Positions 1 to 16,558 are shown, numbered from the stretch's first letter. The stretch is DNA of 64,000 bases from Sycobia sp. Sy_11 (GCA_018907035.1 JACCIC010000368.1:1-64000), one strand, 5' to 3'. Numbers and translations: made by a program. Notes: a model not told the origin generated them from the letters alone.

Positions 1-776
1 TTTTCCCTCTACTCTTATACAGATATCTATGCAATGTTATGAGATATGGTAGGTAAGGTATATAAAAATCTATAAAATAATAAATATATATATAGAATAA
101 TATTAGGATATATCTGTATTCTCCCTCTACAAAAATCTGCGCACCACAAATAAATGTTCGGTATCTACAGGGCTTCCGTCGTTCTCTCTGCGCACACTAT
201 GTCGGTATATACAGGGCTTCCGTATTTCCTCCCTCGCTTCCATAATATATATATATGTATATATATATAAGACGGCTGTTACGACTGGGGGAGACGATCG
301 TTGCGGGGACGACCGGGGGAGACATTTGGATTAAATGCATTGCGTGCGTGTATAATATCGATGGAGAGGGGTAGAGATTGGCAGGGGGACGCCGCGCCCG
401 TTTTCTTTGATATACAAGCGCCCCCCCCCCGCGTCCTCGGGGGATGGGAAAGTGACACATGGAGAGGGAGAACTGAGCTAAGTACGGCCTTCTGACATTA
501 ATCCAACAATTAATAATGCAATAAGACAGCGCGGCGAATTGTTGCAAGAAAAAAAATGCATATGAAATTTTCCGTATTATTATATGACGCAGCCTTATGC
601 CGCTGCGCTCAGAGTTTGCGAGAGCGACGAGCGAGAGCTTCTCCCGGTACGTATATATACATATATCTATATAGGAGAGCGAGCGTAGGCGCGTGTTCTC
701 ATGATTTCATAAAATGATGATTGGGCGCTCTCTTGACTTTGCATATGGTTATACGCTCGTATGTGAAAAACGTTCA

Positions 777-821
<45 letters not shown>

Positions 822-1280
822 TCCTTCAATTATTCCAGCACGAGTCACCTATATAAAATTACTCATATGTCGCATAAAAGGAAAATTGCACGCGTATCTC
901 GTATGAAAAATGAGATTTATTTTGCATTTGACCGCTAGTAATTTTTGTCGCATATGGAACACGGCGCTTTACTTTACATATTGGTTATTTCGACTGTGGA
1001 CTATAGCAATTCGATAGTGTCGAAATATATACCGTATGGAACATATATGTATGGACTATATATCTCTCTCATAAATATCGCTCTAATCTATCTTCTCTCT
1101 ATCTCTCTCTCTCTTATATAATACGCGCGTCTATCGAATAACAACTGGGAACGAATCTATAACACTTTGTTGCTCAAAAACGGATGCTAACCTGCGGAAG
1201 AATACAACCCGAGAGGCCGCGCGTATTTAATATAATCGCAGGATCTGAACTAACCGACGGTGGAAAAATAAGTTTGGATG
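1..1280. other. Intergenic region with direct repeat and TC array
   Basis: No supportable gene. It holds a 21-base near-identical direct repeat (159-179 and 203-223, one mismatch), a (TC)n array (782-817) and short TA runs. Open frames are short and cross repeats. Confidence 0.7.
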
Positions 1281-1289
1281 GACACGGAG

Positions 1290-1720
1290 ATCGAAGTCGT
1301 ATTTGTGTGTTTGGTGTGTACAATGGTGTTGTGGAGTGTGGTGTTGCACTGGTTTGGGAACGGGCCTTGCTTGGAAACGAACCGAATGGCGAAACAAGTC
1401 CTTAAGCGGGGTCCTGGGCATTCTGTTAGGCGTGCGTTTCTTCTCCCGGGGTCACTTGTCGGTATGGATTTTTGCACCTCATTTGTGTGTTCTGTTGGCT
1501 GGTAACATCTACAGCAAGACAAGAGGTCTCGGCTCTGTTGGGGGGCGGGCCGGAGGGGAGGTAGAGCGGTGGCTTTGTTTTTTTTTTTGGTTGTGGGTTG
1601 GGGGGGTGGTTTTGTTGGTGTGGGGGAGTCGCCGGGGGCAGGGGTGGTGGGGTGTTGTTTGTTTTTTTTTTGGTCCAAGTTGGGGTGGTCCCGGCAATGG
1701 CTACTGGTTTGTGTGTGTTA
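1290..1720 (+). repeat. G/T-rich block with many G-runs
   Basis: For roughly 430 bases the plus strand is dominated by G and T, with repeated runs of three to seven G (especially 1539-1700) and T-runs of 8-10. The pattern is compatible with G-quadruplex formation on the plus strand. A 211-codon open frame crossing it has a biased Trp/Gly/Val/Cys/Phe composition and no recognisable domain, so I do not call it a gene. Confidence 0.7.
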
Positions 1721-2109
1721 AATGGTTAAATCAATATTCCGTTTTATGCGGCATTGTGACCGGCCCTCTACTTTTGTTTAAATATTTCATAATCTTCCTG
1801 AATTCGTACGCGCGGTATAATACCTTTAACGTTTTATTCTCGAAGTACATGGACACGCACACGGACATGATGGATGAAAAACTAGTACAACGAAAACTAT
1901 CGATTATTTCGACCCCGCCTCTCATAAAGGAAAAGTAGAGTAATTAATCTATTTTCGTTTCGATTGGATTTGTTCAATGAAATGTTTCATTGCGCTAACT
2001 CGCGGAAGTTAATTTTGTTTTTCTTATTCTTATGGTATCCGAACGATGCTGCTTAATTGACGAACAAATAAGGCCGCGAGCGAGAGAAAGCAATGATTAG
2101 ATAGATCAT

Positions 2110-2137
2110 TCATATATGCACGCGCTCGCACGCACAT

Positions 2138-2173
<36 letters not shown>

Positions 2174-2225
2174 CAACCCCTACACACAACACCACCCTCA
2201 TATATGCACGCGCTCGCACGCACAT

Positions 2226-2263
<38 letters not shown>

Positions 2264-2270
2264 ATATATA
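2110..2270. repeat. Tandem duplication carrying a (CA)n array
   Basis: The unit starting tcatatatgcacgcgctcgc at 2110 is repeated at 2198. Both copies run into a CA array, and the first is followed by a CA-rich degenerate spacer. The offset is 88 bases and the non-CA part of the copies is identical, so the duplication is recent or recently homogenised. Confidence 0.85.
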
Positions 2271-2299
2271 TGTATATATGTATATATAAAGTCATTAGA

Positions 2300-3406
2300 C
2301 ATTATCAGTGCGTTTGGATAATGTACGAGCACTCGAAATCTATAATATAATTGAACGTTCGAATAGTGAATGAGCTTTCTATGAATGATGTTACTGTATT
2401 AAAGAAAATTTTTTTAATGCCTCTACTGAATTTTCCTAATTCTTATATTAATATTAAAGATTTTTGATACGCCGAAAATATTTTATGACAGTTTATTTTA
2501 TCGTAAGGTGCTCGCGTTAAAATAACACGAACAATTTAAGAACCTTATATCTAGATCTATAATTTATCATTCTTTCATCATTGGAGTATTAATGGTTACG
2601 TCAAAGATGCTATTGTAGCATATCAACTAAATCAAAATATTTCACAACTGTATAGTAAGATTGATAAACTACAAATCTAATACTTGACAGTTCTCAATAC
2701 CACAATAATACATTAAATCACATAGGCTGTTTATAAAACAAAAACAAAGGAATTTTCTCACATTTTCAATTCTACACTGCGATATAAGTTAACAGTGACT
2801 TTTTCTCACAAATAATGAACACTCGCGCATTAAGAATTACTACAACAACAAACAATTCAAATCCGCTTAAATGGCCAAGAGAACTTTTTATCGCCTACTG
2901 GCCCATTCAACTGGATGTGTGTAAGTGTCAATTGGACGAATTAAAAAGGTTAAATATACGACGGCACTCTTTGCGCGATAATGCAATGATGATGATATAT
3001 CTTATACATATATATATATCTATATATATTATATATATATATAGTACAGACGTTTCTGTTGCCTAAGCCCGCGAAATTTGTCGATCATCATTGATAATAA
3101 ATGGATGCTCTATAAAGTTGCTAATGTCATTTTTAGAGATGCCGTGTGGCAGTCGGCCGACTTTTTATCCGGCGCATATATACTTAAACCAACCTGATCA
3201 TTTCTTTCTTTCGAGGTCTCTATCGCTGCCCCCCCTCTCTCTCTCTCACTCTCGTTTTTCTCCCCATATGAATGATAAAATGCTCCTTCGTCATTATAGC
3301 CACACATTGTGTGCAATTTATAATTTAGCATATATACTGCCAGATGTAACGTTAAAGTGGGCCGAATTAATCCCAAGCACGTAGACTTTCAAGTGCCTGA
3401 GAGAGG

Positions 3407-3442
<36 letters not shown>

Positions 3443-3679
3443 ATGTGCGTGTTTGTATGTATCTGTGTGCCAGAGAGAAATTCGACTTATAAGAATCAAA
3501 CGACTATTGCTAGAGGCGTGAATAGCCACGCATTTGCGATCTCTCGGACGACGCATACGGACAGATATTCGAAGAATCTTCAGGGATTCGAATAGCTTCG
3601 AGAGACGAAACTCTCGATCTCGTCTCTCTTTCTCTCTTGCTCTGCTGCCTCTTCCCGAAAATATACGCATCGCTATCCC

Positions 3680-3718
<39 letters not shown>

Positions 3719-3984
3719 GTCCCTCTCTGTCACGCTGCTCGTGCGCGAGATTTCCGCCCCTTTTCCCGCAGCCAAACTTGATTTTCTAGAGTCTATATAT
3801 AAGAGGGAGGAAATTTATAACAGAGCTCCGCGCTATTTAATGCATTCATTCGCTTATAGAGTCTTGAATCGCTCGCGTCGCGCCTCGGTGTCTAAGCTCC
3901 CCTCCCCCTTCCTCCTACAATATATGTATATAATATTCCCTCGAGGGCACGAATATACACGAAGAATTGTAAAGCAGTAAAAAA

Positions 3985-4017
<33 letters not shown>

Positions 4018-6599
4018 AGTGCGCGATATAAGGCTCTCCTTAACGATATCGTGGGCATATGAGACATTTATGAAATGCTAAGCACCCGACCTCGAGTTTT
4101 AATCTCGATACATAGGGATTATATAGTGTGCTCTAGATATAAAAAATGGCCACGCACAGGCACTCCATAATCTCTCGTCTACTCTCTCCTCCTCCTCTCT
4201 CTCCTCTCTCTCCTTCTCTCTCCCTGCTCCCCCCCTCCTCCCTCCTACTCTCTCCCCTCTTATCCTGCCGCGTGGCCGCGCTGTGTGCCTCGTTTTCGTC
4301 TCTTCTGCGCCCCTTTCCTTTCTACATTCTCTCCTCCCTTCCCGCCGTTTTTTCTTTTGTTCGTTTTCTTTTATATATGTATGTATATATAACATTATAC
4401 ATAAAATATATATATCCCTATATATCGCCTATACCCTCCTCTCTCTCTCTCTCCCTCTATATATATCGCTCTCTTATCATCTCTCCTCTCTATATCTCTC
4501 TCTCCCCGCACACACACCCGCCCCCTCCCATATTACAAGCTGGAATTTAGATGTTCTTGGAGTGGGGCGCGCGTCTCTCGCTTTCAAGTGCCAAGTTATT
4601 TCTATCTTTTGCTGGATGGCGGTGGGTCAGTGTACACAAGACAATTTCTCGAGCACACCGCTTATATATGTATATATAACACGCTACACAAGTGCAAAGT
4701 CTTTCTCGGGCGGCAAGACAAATCCAAATTTATATGTATAAGCAAGAATAGGTGAAATCAGATTACAAGCGGAAAAATCCCAAACGAACAATCCGCTTGT
4801 CCTCGTATGATATTTTTTTTTTTCAATTAAAATCACATTTACTCAGTCACGAAGTTGATTAAAATTAGTCGAATGAAGAAAATTAATAAATTAATCTCGT
4901 AAAAATTAAGCCATCAAGACACGGAATTTATGCCTCTGTCCGTTAGTTTATGTTAATTTCGTGAGACGTATTATACGTTATGTGTTTTTATAGTCGGATT
5001 TCTTTGAGCCTGACGGAGTTCTTTGCCGGAATTCCCGGGAAAGCGTGCATCTATGCACGTCACTTAATGACTGCAAGACAACGCGATTTCCGAAAAGTCT
5101 AGTTGGAATTTAAACTGTCGATTCGAGTTTTTAACGGCTCTATATAATCGAGCACATGAATTTTGGCAAATACGTTGGAGAAGGAACACGTTGCACGGAA
5201 TACGTTACAAATTGATTCAGGCGCTTTTACGTAGTAGCCATAATTTTCATAAACTATGTTTTTTAACGTACTCGAACCGTTTCTGGTTTAGCTTATATAA
5301 ATTACCGAATACATTGGTGCAACGTTATTTTTGTCTACTTTGAACAAGAAATAAAAAATTATTCGTCAATCAGGCAATGTTTATTTTGCTCCATATCATG
5401 TCATATGAAATAGAATAAAATTACCCTAGGAAATGCGTCATCAATAAATTACAATGATAAATAATTAATGCACTTAGGCAGAGTACTTAATGTAAATGTA
5501 AAATTTAATTCTAAAATCTAATGTTCCTTAATTTTCAATTCTTGCGGACCTTCGTTACGTGGGTTAATATATATCTTAAATAGATGAGCGATAATTTAAC
5601 TTCTGAGCAGGGAAACACGGGAATATATTACAAGGAGATGACTAACTTTTCTAATGGTGGCACGGAAGCCGATGGAGGATCAAAGTCATTCGAGTCGAGT
5701 CGTGTCGGAATTTTGGAAACTAAACTCGAAGAAAATAAAAACCATTTCTTACAGTGCAAAAATCTAACCATTAAACAGATTTTCGAACGTATCGAAAGAG
5801 AACGAGAAACGGACATCTGAATAATCAAGTACAAAATTTTTGCCTAAGTGAAGTTTTGATTAATGATGGGTATGGAAATTGAAACATATTCTATTTATTA
5901 ACTGATTGTATATCTCGGTTCCAGTCGAATTTACGAATTCTACATAGTATAATATTTCTCACTGCGTAAAATAAGTTTTAAAATACTTGTATATATCTAC
6001 CTAATGTTGCGTTATATATTGTAATTATTTAACCTCTAATAAATACTTTTATGTATATATATACATATATATACATATATACATATATATACATACATAC
6101 AGAATACATAGTATAGATTATATCTCTCTCTACTCTCTCTATCCTCTCTCTCTTATTATGTATTCGTAACTATCCAATCGTCTTTAGATTTTGCAATATT
6201 AGCACAGTCGACGTATATTAATGTTTTTCTCTCATTTATCGCAATTTTCAATCCTATTTTCTTTTGCTCGTTTTTTTTACGTTTCTCGTCATGAACACTT
6301 TGTCAAGCGGTCTTAAACACTTTTGAAATCTAGGGCGCATATATATATATATTCCTAAAAGCTTAGAGAGAACAATTTATTTGAGTCTCTTAATTCCAAG
6401 ACCCCCGTGTCTCAGAAACTATCACGTTGTTCGCATTTCGAAGAAGCGTCTCGCGTGCGAGCAATAATTTTTTTTCTTCCTCCCCTTCCCCTCCCCCCCT
6501 TCTTCTTCTGTTTCTTTTTTTTGTTGTACTTCGGCCCCAACTCGGTTACGATTTAACATACGAAGGCTAGAAGAGCGAACTTTTCGAATTTCATACGTA

Positions 6600-6600
<1 letters not shown>
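2300..6600. other. Intergenic DNA, AT-rich with pyrimidine tracts
   Basis: No gene is clearly supported. It contains GA/TC arrays (3415-3440, 3682-3715), a (GT)n array (3989-4017), a long pyrimidine-rich tract (4166-4360), further TC stretches (4436-4505) and TA-type stretches (6050-6100). AT-rich unique sequence fills 4740-5580 and 5830-6050. One weak small open frame at 5584-5820 is listed separately. Confidence 0.65.
5584..5820 (+). CDS. Weak hypothetical small open frame (78 residues)
   Basis: I do not recognise it. The composition is ordinary and hydrophilic (MSDNLTSEQGN at the start, KQIFERIERERETDI at the end) and it crosses no microsatellite, unlike most frames nearby. There is no signal peptide, membrane segment or known motif. 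It could be a chance frame, an exon of an unseen gene or a transposon remnant. Chance is the likeliest. Confidence 0.12.
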   Translation: MSDNLTSEQGNTGIYYKEMTNFSNGGTEADGGSKSFESSRVGILETKLEENKNHFLQCKNLTIKQIFERIERERETDI

Positions 6601-9431
<2,831 letters not shown>

Positions 9432-9578
9432 GATCTAATGTACCCGATGCGCAATTCGCAATTCTTCCTGCAGAACCTTATTTTATGCAAGTGTGTATAC
9501 ACAAGTTGATTTGCATCTGAGTTACGTTCGAAAAACAACGCGGTAACCTCGATCGCGGTTAGTATATATATATCTATA

Positions 9579-9610
<32 letters not shown>

Positions 9611-10775
9611 GCCGTTGCGATTATAAGTTTCAATTTATTGTCCAACGTTACATTTGAATAACGTCGCTTTTTCAAGGATCGGTCGGATTCGTGTTTTATT
9701 TCAATTAAGCAGGAAAGAAATCCTCCCTCGAGGTACGAGAAAGCATTATATACTATTATTTTTAGCAAATCCTTCATTTCTTAGCCAATCATTCGGAAGT
9801 GAAATAGCTGTACATTGATACACGACTATAGCTATAACGGAGTCATTTATCGGAATATACGCAAGTTTGAAACAGTTAAATTTCAAAATAGCGATAATTT
9901 TTTTTTGTGGATTCGTAATCTCTTAAGTGACGATGTTAATAATAACATTCGTTTGAAAAAAGTAAAATTCTTACTTGAAACCTGACGAATTTGAGAAAGT
10001 ATACAGTGTCCTACACGTATTCAGTACATGAGCAACTATCAAGTTTTAAGTAATTGGATGAATTTTATTACTATAATGTATTATTTAACAATAGTCGTCG
10101 CCTTACATGACCACTAAATCGCCCATAGTTAATTGTGAAAATAATTTGTCACGAAACGCAACTTTCACTACATGAAAGACTATAGACAGTTTGGTCAGTT
10201 CTAGGGCATGTGGGTCATACGTGAAATTTTACTCGTCCCAGTTGATAACTGTAATTCGGTCGACCGTTTGAAAATAAATTTAGGATACGATTACAAAGTG
10301 TACTATTGGTCAGAAATAAAGAGATAGCGGTCTTGAATACATTACAAATAAATAGTGCAAGGTAATTTTGAGACGCGAGTTTTTTCGTTTAAAATCTTAA
10401 CGCAAGATAAAAAATCTGATTTACCGTCGTGCAACCGGTATTTATAGCCACTCCATTATGCTCCGTGCCATATGACACTCATAATATAGTTTTAAAATTT
10501 GACAGATTATTTTGCCTTTGACCTTGTGATCAATCATTTCTCGCCTCTATATATAGCTTATACGCACTTCGTACTTGCTAACCTTCGGAAAAAGATTCTG
10601 ATCAAAGTAACGCTAAAAGCTTCGTTCGACCTTTCCGATTCTTTCTGCTCGATATAACAATTCGGATATTTTACGATTCAATTCGCGAGATTCAAAATAG
10701 AGTATATGAAACAAAATCTCCGGCCAAAAATTTATTATTCACATAATACTTTGATAAATTTGTTATAATGGATTA

Positions 10776-10807
10776 ATATATATATATATAATATATATAT
10801 ATATATA

Positions 10808-10847
<40 letters not shown>

Positions 10848-10925
10848 GACGAGAGAGAGAGAGATGAGAGCAGAGAGAGCGAGAGAGAGAGAGAGAGAGT
10901 AAGAGAGAGAGAGAGAGAGAGAAAT
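10776..10925. repeat. Compound (TA)n-(GA)n microsatellite
   Basis: Interrupted TA arrays (10776-10820) pass directly into a GA array (10821-10921) with a few substitutions. The whole block is about 150 bases. Confidence 0.95.
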
Positions 10926-11308
10926 TGAGATCTCTCGGCCGCCCTCGAATCGATAAATATCTGTGCTAACCATAGGACGTCTATAGTCCCTATTGGGCCG
11001 ACTATATGGAGCAGTCCACCCTCCCCCTCGCCCCGCGAGCGCTCACGTGCAAAAGAGGGTGTAATAAAAAAAAAAAAGAGAGGAAAGCCCATCGGAGTGG
11101 AAGGTATTCGGAGGGCATTTACGAGAGTGCCCCCTGTCGACCAAACGATTCCCGAACGGTCACCGGGATATTTTTCAGCGGTGTATACTGCGCGTTGGGG
11201 GGGGCGGGAGGGGTGTGGATGGATGGATGGGGGTTATACAGGGGAAGTGGAGGGGTTCGTAGCTGCAAGGAAAAACATTAACCTTGCAAGTGGCAATGGG
11301 AGTAGCTC

Positions 11309-11312
<4 letters not shown>

Positions 11313-11366
<54 letters not shown>

Positions 11367-11386
11367 CATCGTGGGGGGATCGCACG

Positions 11387-11437
<51 letters not shown>

Positions 11438-11445
11438 TATATATA
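11313..11445. repeat. Paired (TA)n arrays separated by a short unique spacer
   Basis: Two TA arrays of about 50 bases each (11313-11365 and 11395-11445) flank about 30 bases of unique sequence containing a G-run. Both arrays are self-complementary. Confidence 0.95.
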
Positions 11446-11645
11446 CGTGGGTGCACGCCTTCTCGTCAATGTTGCAAAAGGAGATCGATAATGCGCAGGC
11501 GCATTCGGCGCGCCGGAGCGATAGCAGCAGTCAACTCTCTGGCCGAGGCACAAGGGGGAGGTGGGTGCATCCACTGACTAAGGTTCTCTCTCTCTTTTCC
11601 CCCTCTGTTTCTTTCTCTCTCTTTCGCCCCAACTTCTTCCCCAAT

Positions 11646-11699
<54 letters not shown>

Positions 11700-12420
11700 A
11701 CATTGCGCTATCGCCTACTTTATTTTACGCCCTTGCAGCAGCTTCTAGTTATCGATGCTATTATGCCGTTTCGGACTGCCAGCTGTAGGTTGTTGCCTTT
11801 CCCCATATATCTACCCTCTGCTATTCGACTTATGCTATACCCCACGTGTATATACGTGTACGTGAGTGTATGCGACCGACCGCGAGTGCCTTTTTACGCC
11901 GTAATTTGGAATTCTGCCGATGACCAACCGAGGAAACGACTCTGCTGCATGGACTATTCCGTTGTGTTGCTTTAGCCCTCCCCCCTCTCACTCTCTCTGT
12001 CGCTTATGGAAATGATTTACATTAAAGTAAATCCAGTAATTAACGAGTACATTCTATCATACAACGAATGCTTTCGTTTTTATTTGAAAAACAATTGATT
12101 TTCATGGCGAGCGTACATTAATTGCTGTGGCCGAGTTTCTATATTTAATTTCATTTATTACAGTCTGAAATTGCAGAGTTTAAAATTTTAATGCAATTGT
12201 CCTACTTCCGCGTAAGAAATATAATCCTACTTGAGTCATGCGTTCTTAAGTTGAATCTATTTGAAAAAATAAAGAATAAGCTCAAATAAAGAAAATTAAT
12301 TCTTATACACATTATATTCCACGATCGATACGAGAAGAACAAGATTTCACCGTTGATAGTAGTAACTCCTATATTTACCTAAAAGCGGTAAAAACGATAT
12401 TTCAGAAAAATTGTAATTTT

Positions 12421-14100
12421 GTTATACTCGTATACGCACGCGTCGCGTTGAGAAAGAGCAGAAAGACAGTAAAAGATTACCCCTCCTCCCCCCGGACAAT
12501 AGTCCTCTCATCGCCTGCCTTCGCCTCGGCAAATATCCCGTTGAGTGATATAAATTCTTGCGGGGGGTTAAAGGGAACAAAGAAACCGAAGTGAATGAGG
12601 AAGGGTCCAAACGGGGGGGGGGAGCATTTCGGTGAACATATCCGCACACATCCGCGCCTTATATACAGTACCCCCCCTCCACCCGCCGTCAGCTCGCTGC
12701 CGTTTCTCTCGAGCGAACGACGACGCGAGAGCGATAGACACGGTGGAGAGAATGGAGGGTGGATTTTCGCGTTGATGCCCGGAACGAGGGGGAGAGGGGG
12801 ACCGGAGAGCCAGTCAGAACTTCAGTGAAGCTATACCCTGGGAATCGAGATTGAAGTACCGAGCGCCGAGCTTCCCTCCCAGCGACTTCGGCTACAGTTC
12901 GATGTTCGATAAAAACAGGGCCGTTCTCGCGATTTATTCAATTCGACTTCTCGTTACTGCCGTTTTCATTCCGTATTACCCGAGTGGTTAATTTTTATTC
13001 TGTTTTGGTCTTTTTCCCGATGCACCGAGCAATCGAAAAGGACAAATTTACGCTCAATAACATCGGACGACGCGACACGCGCTCGTTAATGACGCGGCTT
13101 TTCGGCGTGTTACATATACGCAACGTTTCATTTATATTCGATAAAAGCTGCGCACGAAACGCATACGATTATCCGTAAGCTACTTTCAGACGTGAGGAAT
13201 TTCCGTTCCAACAGTTTCCTCGCTGAAACGCCTCGGTCTGCGGCCCTTATCGCGTATGTGTAGATGTACGCGCGCGCGCGCGCGTAATAACGCGAGGCAC
13301 GCAAAGTCCTTTGGCCCAGTGACATGGAATTGCTCGCGCGCAAATCTTGAAGGTCCCGGTGTGTTACAATTAGCAAGCGCGATCTATAGGTTACTATGAC
13401 AAAATGAATTTTCAGCCATAAGTATTTTAAATGAAAAGTTTTTTTTTTTTTTTTTAAACAAACGGGTTGATATTATTAGTTTCATCGAAGAATTAAAATT
13501 TTATTGTTTCGTTCGGATGATATTTTTCAATTGGAATTCAGTCACTGTTTTAAGATTACAATACCGAATTTTTCACTTAATTTTAAGCTGAACGTATATT
13601 TTTCTTCTTCTTTTTATTTTTTAATTTCAAAGCATTCCTCAGTTTTTTTTTCTTCAAATCTGACTTTGGCTTTGTAATTGTACTTTTTTTTTTTTGACAC
13701 CACAGCGAGAGCCGGGAAAAGCGAACGGCAGTAGTAATAACCCGTTCCGTCAGCCAACGCGAGTGTTTTAATTGACCCAGAATTTCTCTCTGATAGGCTT
13801 TTTCTTTTGATACTCAAAGGACTCGAGAAAAAAGAGCAATTCAAAAATGACTTTTACAGAAGGCCCGACAATTACAAAAAAAAAAAAAAACGGAATTTGA
13901 AACTGGATCTTCTTAAAGATCGTATATAATTAAATAATAATTGCGTGTAATTTTTCCCCCGGCAGAGTTGGCTAAAATTTCGAAATAAGGCATGTAATAA
14001 ATGAAAATCGAGGAAATGTAGGTTTATGTTACAGGAAGTTGGGCGAATCCTAATTTTCCTCGCAATCTATAGAGAAAAACAACGAGTCAGGAGGAAATTA

Positions 14101-14141
<41 letters not shown>

Positions 14142-15204
14142 CTATCTCTGCCTGCCTGAAAAATGACTTCGATTTTTCTATGCTTATATGTTTTTTCCCT
14201 TTCCCCACCCCCGATCCGGGTCCGATATTATAGACAGAGAATAGTAGTAGCAGTAACTTCGAGCGCGTAATCTCGACGTGATGTGTTGTACCGTGTGGAC
14301 GACGGCGACGCCGAGGCGGGAGAGGAAGTGTTCATCTTGTCTTTCTTTCTTTCTTTTTTTTTTTTTTTTTTTTTTTTATCTCTTTTACGAGTAGTCCCCG
14401 CGCAAATCGGGAAGAGGGAACCGCCGAAAATTCGTATCGGGATCGCGGAACTGATTCCACAAGCGACTATTCCAGCGCGCGCCTGCGTCTACACCGCATT
14501 AACGTACAAATAATGTTCGGAGCATCGAGAGGGCATCGCGTCCGGCCGAGAGGGCAAGAAACTGTTTCTCTCTGCTCTCGGGGGCTTAACAGGTCGCTGA
14601 CTCCCCCGCCGCGCACGCGCCCGCTCTTGCACGAGGGGGCCTAATTAGATTCTCAATCGGCGACTCTATCTTATCCGTGTATGTGTGTGTCTGTGCGTGT
14701 GCACCAGCTCCCTTCCTCTTCTTCGTTTTTTTCCCTCTGCTTCCTTCTCCACTTTTGCTTCTTCTTCCTTTTTCTTTCTACGGCGGGTACTTTTAATTTA
14801 ATCATTAACACGTGCGCTCCAAGATCGCTTATCTCGAGTGGGGCTCCCTGTATTTGTATATATATATATATATATATACACGGAGGCCTTTGTCGGTCAG
14901 TCGTCTCTTTCGGGATGCATATATATATATATAGATGAACAGAGAAGAGAAACGCATCATGGTATTTTCTTTCGGTACAAGAGGAAAAAATTATGCGTAC
15001 ACACACACACACATACACACACAACTCTCTCGCAAAATGCGATGTGCGTAAACGCGCAAAAGAGTACATAATGTGCGCTTATTCTCGCTTTGAGCGAGAG
15101 CGACAGAGAGGCGGCAAAGATAATTCGAGAGCGTTACCTCACGTTTTCATATTGTGCATGTATCTACGCATTCCTATGTTTTCACACGCACGAGAGTGAA
15201 GGAA

Positions 15205-15237
<33 letters not shown>

Positions 15238-16050
15238 ATAGGCTGGCCGTTCTTATAACGAAGAATTGAGGGAAGAAGATTGTGGAAAGTATGTTGTTGG
15301 TTTTATAAATAGCCGTATATATCGATTAACTTCTAGGATGGGACTCTATGTTATTTTCTAGGCGACTTTCTAAAATGATTTTTTCCACTCTCTTCCTCAC
15401 TTTTTAACTTTTTCCAATTCGAACTGAAATCGAGCGTTACTCTTTCCGTAATTATTAATGTATGCGAAGGGAGAGAGAAAGAGAGAGAGGAAATAAATGA
15501 TCCTGTATTCAAGGCTATATTTTCTTTACGAGGAGCATTGAATTTTCTCTCATTCTCTCTCTGTCTCTTTTGGCATTAACGTATATAAATAAACTGTGCG
15601 TAGCATATAGTAACCGTTCGACTGGTATTAAATTTTAAATAGTATGCTGTAAAATTTTCGCAATGCCGTAAACACGCGAATAAAGCAGAAAATGTATAAA
15701 CACCGGGTTATATTGAAAAATATTTTGTTTAAACGACGATCGTATTATTTTAAAAACACGGTCTCAGCTATTTTTATAATTCTGTCTAATGCAGAATGAC
15801 TATTTTTCAGACTACGAATTTTCTGTATGTACGCAGAGATATATTTCTCAACTGATTCTTTAGCGATCTTGATTCGATCAAAAAATATGAACTTTAAGAA
15901 TTTCGAGGAAATTTGAAGTATGGTATGAGCTAACTCACCCCTATTTCAAATAAGATACATATATATATATATGTACACACACACAAATATGCGTACGAAA
16001 GTGTATAGAGCGCATTAGTCAAATCTCGGAACTCCTATATGCAGCCGAAC
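12421..16050. other. Intergenic DNA with mixed GC content
   Basis: GC-richer stretches at 12440-13380 (with a 9-10 base G-run near 12613 and a (CG)n run at 13270-13285) and 14240-14640 alternate with AT-rich DNA (13390-14100, 15250-16000). It includes a (TC)n array (14105-14139), T-runs (13440-13455 and 14355-14377) and a (GA)n-G9 block (15205-15236). No supportable coding exon. Confidence 0.7.
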
Positions 16051-16352
16051 CAATCCCTAGACCGCTAAAGCAGTTCATACATACGCCCGGCTAATCGAAT
16101 CATCTGGCTGAAGAGCCCTCCGCCCCTCCGCCCAAGTCTATAGTCCGCATCACGAGAAATTCTTGGAGTTTCATTAAAAGACGGACGGAAGGTCAACGCG
16201 AAATACGCCGGGCGGGAATAGAAGTGGCCAGCGAACGAGAGGGACAGAGAAAGAGCGAGAGAAAGAGAGAGAGAGAAAGAGAGAAAATGAGAGAGTAGGT
16301 ATTGTATGTATATGTACATGCATTACGCGAGCCGTTACATCAGAGCTCGTTG

Positions 16353-16355
<3 letters not shown>

Positions 16356-16390
<35 letters not shown>

Positions 16391-16506
16391 GCTTTGCGCA
16401 CACATCAGTGGCTTGACGACGCGGACGCAAGGCTCCCTCCTTCGCCCCGCGTTTCTTTCGTTGCGTTAACGGATGCACCGCTTGCGTAATAATACCGTCA
16501 ACCCTC

Positions 16507-16558
<52 letters not shown>

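Larger units (their letters stand above)
9432..12420. other. Intergenic DNA; AT-rich unique part, then compound repeats
   Basis: 9640-10760 is unique AT-rich sequence. 10776-10925 is a compound TA then GA array. TA arrays follow at 11313-11365, 11395-11445 and 11648-11695, with GC-richer DNA between. 12000-12420 is unique AT-rich DNA. No gene is supported. Confidence 0.7.

Noticed and set aside
1303..1938. 211-codon plus-strand frame with hydrophobic, Trp/Gly/Cys-rich segments
   Set aside because: It is produced by the G/T-rich low-complexity block. It has no recognisable domain, and its membrane-like runs are translations of G and T runs.
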